NCBI GenBank assembly: GCA_900316685.1
Contig: ONDS01000012.1
Coordinates: 73,920 to 127,062, forward strand
DNA: 53,143 bases
Source of the DNA: an uncultured Prevotellaceae bacterium
GTDB taxonomy: Bacteria > Bacteroidota > Bacteroidia > Bacteroidales > Bacteroidaceae
Direction: 5' to 3'
Both the position numbers and the translations under genes were made by a program. The notes below the pieces were generated by a model that had not been told where the DNA came from, did no database searches, and was given only the letters and a program-made list of their open reading frames with translations. This document shows positions 50,278 through 53,143 of this stretch, piece after piece (the stretch's first letter is position 1; each line of letters opens with the position of its first letter).

Positions 50278-50397
50278 TCAGTGCCATGTCGTTTCGGGCA
50301 ACTGGATGGCAGGAATGGGACGGTCTGTGGCCGAGTTGGTGAGGGGTGAGAGAACCCGGCATCCGAGTGCTGCTGTGAATGATTTGAACTTTTTCAT
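50278..50397 (-). CDS. Candidate small protein, 39 residues, unknown function
   Basis: The ORF starts MKKFKSFTAALGC and ends at the TGA at 50278. It is basic at the N-terminus, Pro/Thr-rich later (TDRPIPAIQLPETTW), and has one Cys. I recognise no family. Support is contextual: a TATCTTTG promoter (50615-50608), a roughly 200-nt G-poor leader, and a hairpin terminator at 50151-50182 on the same strand frame exactly this ORF. It could be a peptide precursor, a small regulator, or only a decoy ORF in a non-coding RNA. Confidence 0.4.
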   Translation of the reverse strand: MKKFKSFTAALGCRVLSPLTNSATDRPIPAIQLPETTWH

Positions 50398-50601
50398 AAA
50401 CGTAATTCTTTTGTCGTTAATGTTGTTGAATGTTGTTTTTTGTTGTTTTCGTTGTTTGATGATTTTTGTTGTTTTTAATTGTTTTCTTTGTATTTTTTGT
50501 TGTTACTGTTTTCATTGTATTTTTGTTGTTGCTGCTTTCGTTGTTTTTTTCGTTTTTTTGTTGTTGTTGTTTTGTTGTCGTTGTCGTGTTGTTTGTGATT
50601 T
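50398..50601 (-). other. G-poor CAA-rich leader of the small transcription unit
   Basis: On the minus strand this stretch is almost only A, C and a few T, with many AACAAC and AAAACAAC runs and very few G. Such RNA should be nearly unstructured. No credible coding frame is seen on either strand; the plus-strand frame there is Phe/Leu/Cys low complexity. Confidence 0.6.
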
Positions 50602-50607
50602 CCGATG

Positions 50608-50640
50608 CAAAGATACGCCCATGAAAAGCCCCATTCCAAC
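50608..50640 (-). promoter_or_regulatory. Promoter of the small-ORF transcription unit
   Basis: Minus strand GTTG (50640-50637), 21 bp, TATCTTTG (50615-50608). Confidence 0.65.
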
Positions 50641-50726
50641 TTTTTTTGAGTTTTTCGTTATCGTTTGCGGCGGCGGTCCACGCTATTTTGCGGCGAAAAC
50701 GGGAAAAAGCGTCAAGGATGTCGCAA

Positions 50727-50756
50727 AAGGGGCGACAGATTATTCTGCCGCCCCTT
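50727..50756 (-). terminator. Terminator of the secreted-protein operon
   Basis: A 13-bp stem with one mismatch, AAGGGGCGACAGA / TCTGCCGCCCCTT, 4-nt loop; on the minus strand it is followed by TTTTGC. It lies 116 bp past the stop of the 63-residue ORF. Confidence 0.7.
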
Positions 50757-50821
50757 CACACCATTGGCTAATGACACCACTCATGCCAGGTGTTGAACGT
50801 AAGAGGAAATATGGGTTTGTG

Positions 50822-50847
50822 GTAGGGGCGGTGCCTCGTGCCCGCCC
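50822..50847. repeat. REP-like GTAGGGGCG...CGCCC palindrome
   Basis: GTAGGGGCGGTGC...GTGCCCGCCC is a relative of the two copies at 3197-3268, 47 kb away, again in intergenic DNA. Confidence 0.55.
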
Positions 50848-50871
50848 GCAGAATGAAGTTAAATCAGCAGG

Positions 50872-51063
50872 TTACCGCCCGGCCACCCTTTTCTTTCCCG
50901 CCTGTATGTAGATGCCTCTCGGCAACGGTGTGTTGCCGTCCATGCGTATGCCGGAAACGGAGTATTTGGCACCGTCGGCATCGGTGTTGGCGGTCTCCTG
51001 CGAATGGATTTCCAACATGTCGGCCATGGCCAGCGTAGCAATAAGTAAAAGACGTAATTTCAT
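50872..51063 (-). CDS. Small exported protein, likely deletion derivative with Prevotella C-terminal tail motif
   Basis: The 63 residues are a signal-peptide-like N-terminus (MKLRLLLIATLAMADMLEIHS) joined after about 12 residues to YSVSGIRMDGNTPLPRGIYI, then QAGKKRVAGR. The second part resembles the YxxxGxRV...RGIYIxNGKKV tail found at the C-terminus of many large secreted Prevotella proteins. A protein consisting of only the two ends suggests loss of the middle. It starts 33 bp after the 154-residue gene on the same strand. Confidence 0.6.
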   Translation of the reverse strand: MKLRLLLIATLAMADMLEIHSQETANTDADGAKYSVSGIRMDGNTPLPRGIYIQAGKKRVAGR

Positions 51064-51095
51064 AATCAGGTGTTGTGTATGATTATTTTGACAAA

Positions 51096-51554
51096 TCATC
51101 TATGGAAACTATATTGAATCCTGTCACTGAAGATGAATGACAGATGATGGGATGAGAGTCCTAATATATTTACATAAAGTGTGTAAATCTCATTAGAAGG
51201 ATAATCTTTTAGATTTCCATCATCATCATAAGATTCACTTCGCCCTATGTCACTAATGCATAGCATGTATTTCCCGTATTTCTGCCTATTTACCAAACTA
51301 TAGTTGAAGGATTCAACACTCACCTGATTGTCATCAGACAGGTAATACCAATAACACTGCTTCATGAATAATTTATTCTCATGATAAATCCTAAAGTTGA
51401 ACAGCGAATCAGTAATCTCCACTTCAAGATAAAACGGGCATGGGCTATCCTCATCCAGTGCCCAAGTCCCGATAAGGTCGGACTGGCTGAACGATTGGGC
51501 CATTGAAGCCACACTGATGAACAACGCTATTAATGATACTGTTGTTTTTTTCAT
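51096..51554 (-). CDS. Secreted lipocalin-like protein of unknown function
   Basis: About 152 residues with a signal peptide (TTVSLIALFISVASMAQ). The mature part begins FSQSDLIGTWALDEDSPCPFYLEVEI, a pattern of lipocalin-like (DLxGxW) beta barrels in Bacteroidetes, and continues as beta-rich sequence with many Tyr and Ser. The ATG at 51554 is preferred over 51560. The gene is AT-richer than the core genes and shares strand with its neighbours. Confidence 0.65.
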   Translation of the reverse strand: MKKTTVSLIALFISVASMAQSFSQSDLIGTWALDEDSPCPFYLEVEITDSLFNFRIYHENKLFMKQCYWYYLSDDNQVSVESFNYSLVNRQKYGKYMLCISDIGRSESYDDDGNLKDYPSNEIYTLYVNILGLSSHHLSFIFSDRIQYSFHR

Positions 51555-51718
51555 AATCACTCTTATTACTATTTAAAGCCTTTAATGATGTATATGTGCA
51601 TCAAAAAGTATCAAAATCCCCGTCCCCGTGATACCACTCCTCCGTCGTACGTCCCCAGAATATACGGACTTGGGGATGGCACGAGGTATTAGCCTATGCC
51701 AACATCAGTAACTTAGTT

Positions 51719-52573
51719 TCATTTACATACCCTTAGCATTTTCAAAGGAGTACTGCCGTATTTATATCTCTTTCCTTCCATAGTTACAGGATAATACAAT
51801 ATCCAATTGACATTTTCATCATCATCTAATAAATCATCTCTACGGTTATGTAATACGCCTTTACTAACACTCCAAGTAAGCAGTGTGTTTCGCACTTGTC
51901 CATTTAATTCATGTAATTGGTTATCCCAAAAATGCCATTGAAAAACTTGGTCGTCTTTAATAAACAGAATAGTACTATAACCACCATAACTTCCATCTTC
52001 ATTATTTGAACTCCATAGGATGGCATCTGCATCTCTTAATTGAGGATGAAGTTTGTAAGCATTGATGAGTGCGTCTCTTCCCATTCTCGAATTAATGACA
52101 TCAAAATCAAACCATAGGCATTTCGGTATGATTTTATTGGTGGTCTCCACATAAAGACCTGTCTCTCCCACGTCGGTAATACCTTTGATGTGGCCTCGGT
52201 CGTCTAAACAAGCGATGACAAACATACGTGTGCTGTCAACCGTTAGACATTCCGTAGCATTCATAAACGGACTGCTGCAGTATTTCTCCCAGTCCATATA
52301 AACGGCCAACATAAACAGTTTTCTCTCTTTTGACAAATCTACGAAATGAGGTTTTATTTTATCATAGAACCCCCATTGTTCCTCCACCTGTTTCTTCCCA
52401 TCAGGATGAGACGGCAACCATGCATTGAATTCGTCTAAAGACTTTTGAATCAGACGCGTATAACAATCCTCGTCCAAACTATGATAAACATCAACCAAAT
52501 AGGACAGGTTGTTCTGACCCAGTAAAACATACGGGCAAAATGATAAGAATAGTATATAAACAAACCTTCTCAT
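51719..52573 (-). CDS. Secreted protein of unknown function, possible immunity partner
   Basis: A 284-residue protein with a signal peptide (FVYILFLSFCPYVLLGQ, cleavage near residue 19). The mature part has many aromatic residues and mixed alpha/beta character: SLDEFNAWLPSHPDGKKQVEEQWGFYDKI (in parts), DVINSRMGRDALINAYKLHP, GGYSTILFIKDDQVFQWHFW. I recognise no family. Its ATG lies 5 bp after the stop of the upstream toxin-like gene, so the two are coupled, as effector and immunity genes usually are. Export would fit a target outside the cytoplasm. Confidence 0.6.
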   Translation of the reverse strand: MRRFVYILFLSFCPYVLLGQNNLSYLVDVYHSLDEDCYTRLIQKSLDEFNAWLPSHPDGKKQVEEQWGFYDKIKPHFVDLSKERKLFMLAVYMDWEKYCSSPFMNATECLTVDSTRMFVIACLDDRGHIKGITDVGETGLYVETTNKIIPKCLWFDFDVINSRMGRDALINAYKLHPQLRDADAILWSSNNEDGSYGGYSTILFIKDDQVFQWHFWDNQLHELNGQVRNTLLTWSVSKGVLHNRRDDLLDDDENVNWILYYPVTMEGKRYKYGSTPLKMLRVCK

Positions 52574-52578
52574 ATATT

Positions 52579-53143
52579 CTATCTTTTAATTTTTCTAATT
52601 AAAAATACAGCATCTATTGGTTTAAAATCTATAGCCCTTACATTAAAGATACTTTGTCGAAAATATAGTTTATTTTTTTCTGGAACAAATGGATAATAAC
52701 GCAATTTTCTAATATTATCTGTATGTGAATAGTTTCCTTTTTTCCACATTGCTGTTATTACGTCCCCATCATTGATTCGTTGTTTTATAAAATCTGGATC
52801 AAAGAGCATCTCTTGTGCTCCAGACATGTTAGAAACACTTCCAAATTTATCTTGTAATATCTGTCTATAGTCTTGTATGCTTAGTTCTACTCCTTTATCT
52901 TCTACATAATTATAATTCTTTAGATAATAATCATATAAGTTCTTATCCCCAGAAATCTCTGTTAGGGTGGCTGCTAAACAATCGTTGGTCTTATTACTGA
53001 CATATGGCAAATCAAATGTTAGATCATAATGAATATCTGTATTGAAGAAATTCCACGCGCTCCTGCCTGGTTTTACCGCTGTTCCCCACCACATGTTCAG
53101 ACCTTGTTCCTTTGAGTTCCAATATCCGGATTCCGCTCCTGAT
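52579..53143 (-). CDS. C-terminal part of a possible polymorphic-toxin or papain-fold protein (5' end outside window)
   Basis: The frame is open to the window edge; the ATG at 53094 is internal. The visible 187 residues begin SGAESGYWNSKEQGLNMWWG. Asn-Asp-Cys in NDCLAATLTEISGD (about 54-67), then NYSHTDNIRKL (about 136-146) and a late Asp (FKPIDAVFL), give the Cys-His-Asp order of papain-like folds found in C39-type peptidases and in toxin C-termini. The region is AT-rich. The large N-terminal part needed to prove a polymorphic toxin is not visible, so the call is tentative. Confidence 0.5.
   Translation of the reverse strand, partial: SGAESGYWNSKEQGLNMWWGTAVKPGRSAWNFFNTDIHYDLTFDLPYVSNKTNDCLAATLTEISGDKNLYDYYLKNYNYVEDKGVELSIQDYRQILQDKFGSVSNMSGAQEMLFDPDFIKQRINDGDVITAMWKKGNYSHTDNIRKLRYYPFVPEKNKLYFRQSIFNVRAIDFKPIDAVFLIRKIKR

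Noticed and set aside
50231-50911. 226-codon plus-strand ORF rich in Phe, Leu and Cys
   Set aside because: It is the reverse of the CAA-rich leader and intergenic hairpins; no family, no promoter, low-complexity codons.

Overview
The window reads as chromosomal DNA of a Prevotella-like member of the Bacteroidales. The reasons are: promoters of the TTTG-N(18-21)-TAnnTTTG type in front of many genes, very few Shine-Dalgarno sequences, family content typical of the phylum (TonB-dependent receptor with a carboxypeptidase-D-like N-terminus, DUF2851, THUMP-like/PG_1098 methyltransferase, FprA, WbqC, IS4/DUF4372 transposase remnant), and GC-rich core genes broken by AT-richer accessory blocks. No taxonomic marker was searched, so the genus is an inference.

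Layout. 1-8.1 kb: 3' part of a GH2 glycosidase, ychF, lgt, a membrane LytTR regulator next to a small TonB-dependent receptor and a secreted protein, then tRNA-Arg(CCG). 8.3-9.65 kb: broken end of a surface-polysaccharide cluster (short serine-acetyltransferase-like gene, orphan rfbA). 9.76-17.49 kb: a tight five-gene defence-type operon (N6-adenine methylase HsdM, two-TRD specificity protein HsdS, OLD-type ATPase/TOPRIM, DUF262 protein with a degenerate HNH domain, a second ABC-type ATPase) with no HsdR. 17.5-22.7 kb: accessory zone with a MITE-like element, an internally deleted symporter gene, tcdA, and a 3.2-kb island between 66-bp direct repeats that duplicate the 3' half of tRNA-Met(CAT); it carries a DUF4143 ATPase behind a six-copy 23-bp-period repeat array, an IS4 remnant and an AbiH-family protein, but no integrase.

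22.9-50 kb: housekeeping: ruvB; coaD-ybeY; TPM protein-lemA-THUMP methyltransferase; a GNAT-like protein; parE; an S41 protease; a DEAD-box helicase; a LOG-family hydrolase; FprA and a PfkB kinase; an M16 protease; a SUMF1-like secreted protein; wbqC, lepB and dapB; DUF2851-thioesterase-dprA-dusB (overlapping); a Fur-family regulator and a secreted GH13 enzyme. 50-53.1 kb: an unannotated minus-strand unit with a G-poor CAA-rich leader and a 39-codon ORF, then an AT-richer minus-strand group of secreted proteins that starts with the C-terminus of a possible papain-fold toxin.

The most unusual genome-scale feature is a family of low-complexity arrays that all have a 7-nt period but different sequences. 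Several share one composite plan: array, then a TATTCTC junction, then a second array. They occupy spaces between co-directional genes, abut start codons, and in the DEAD-box helicase have become coding sequence.
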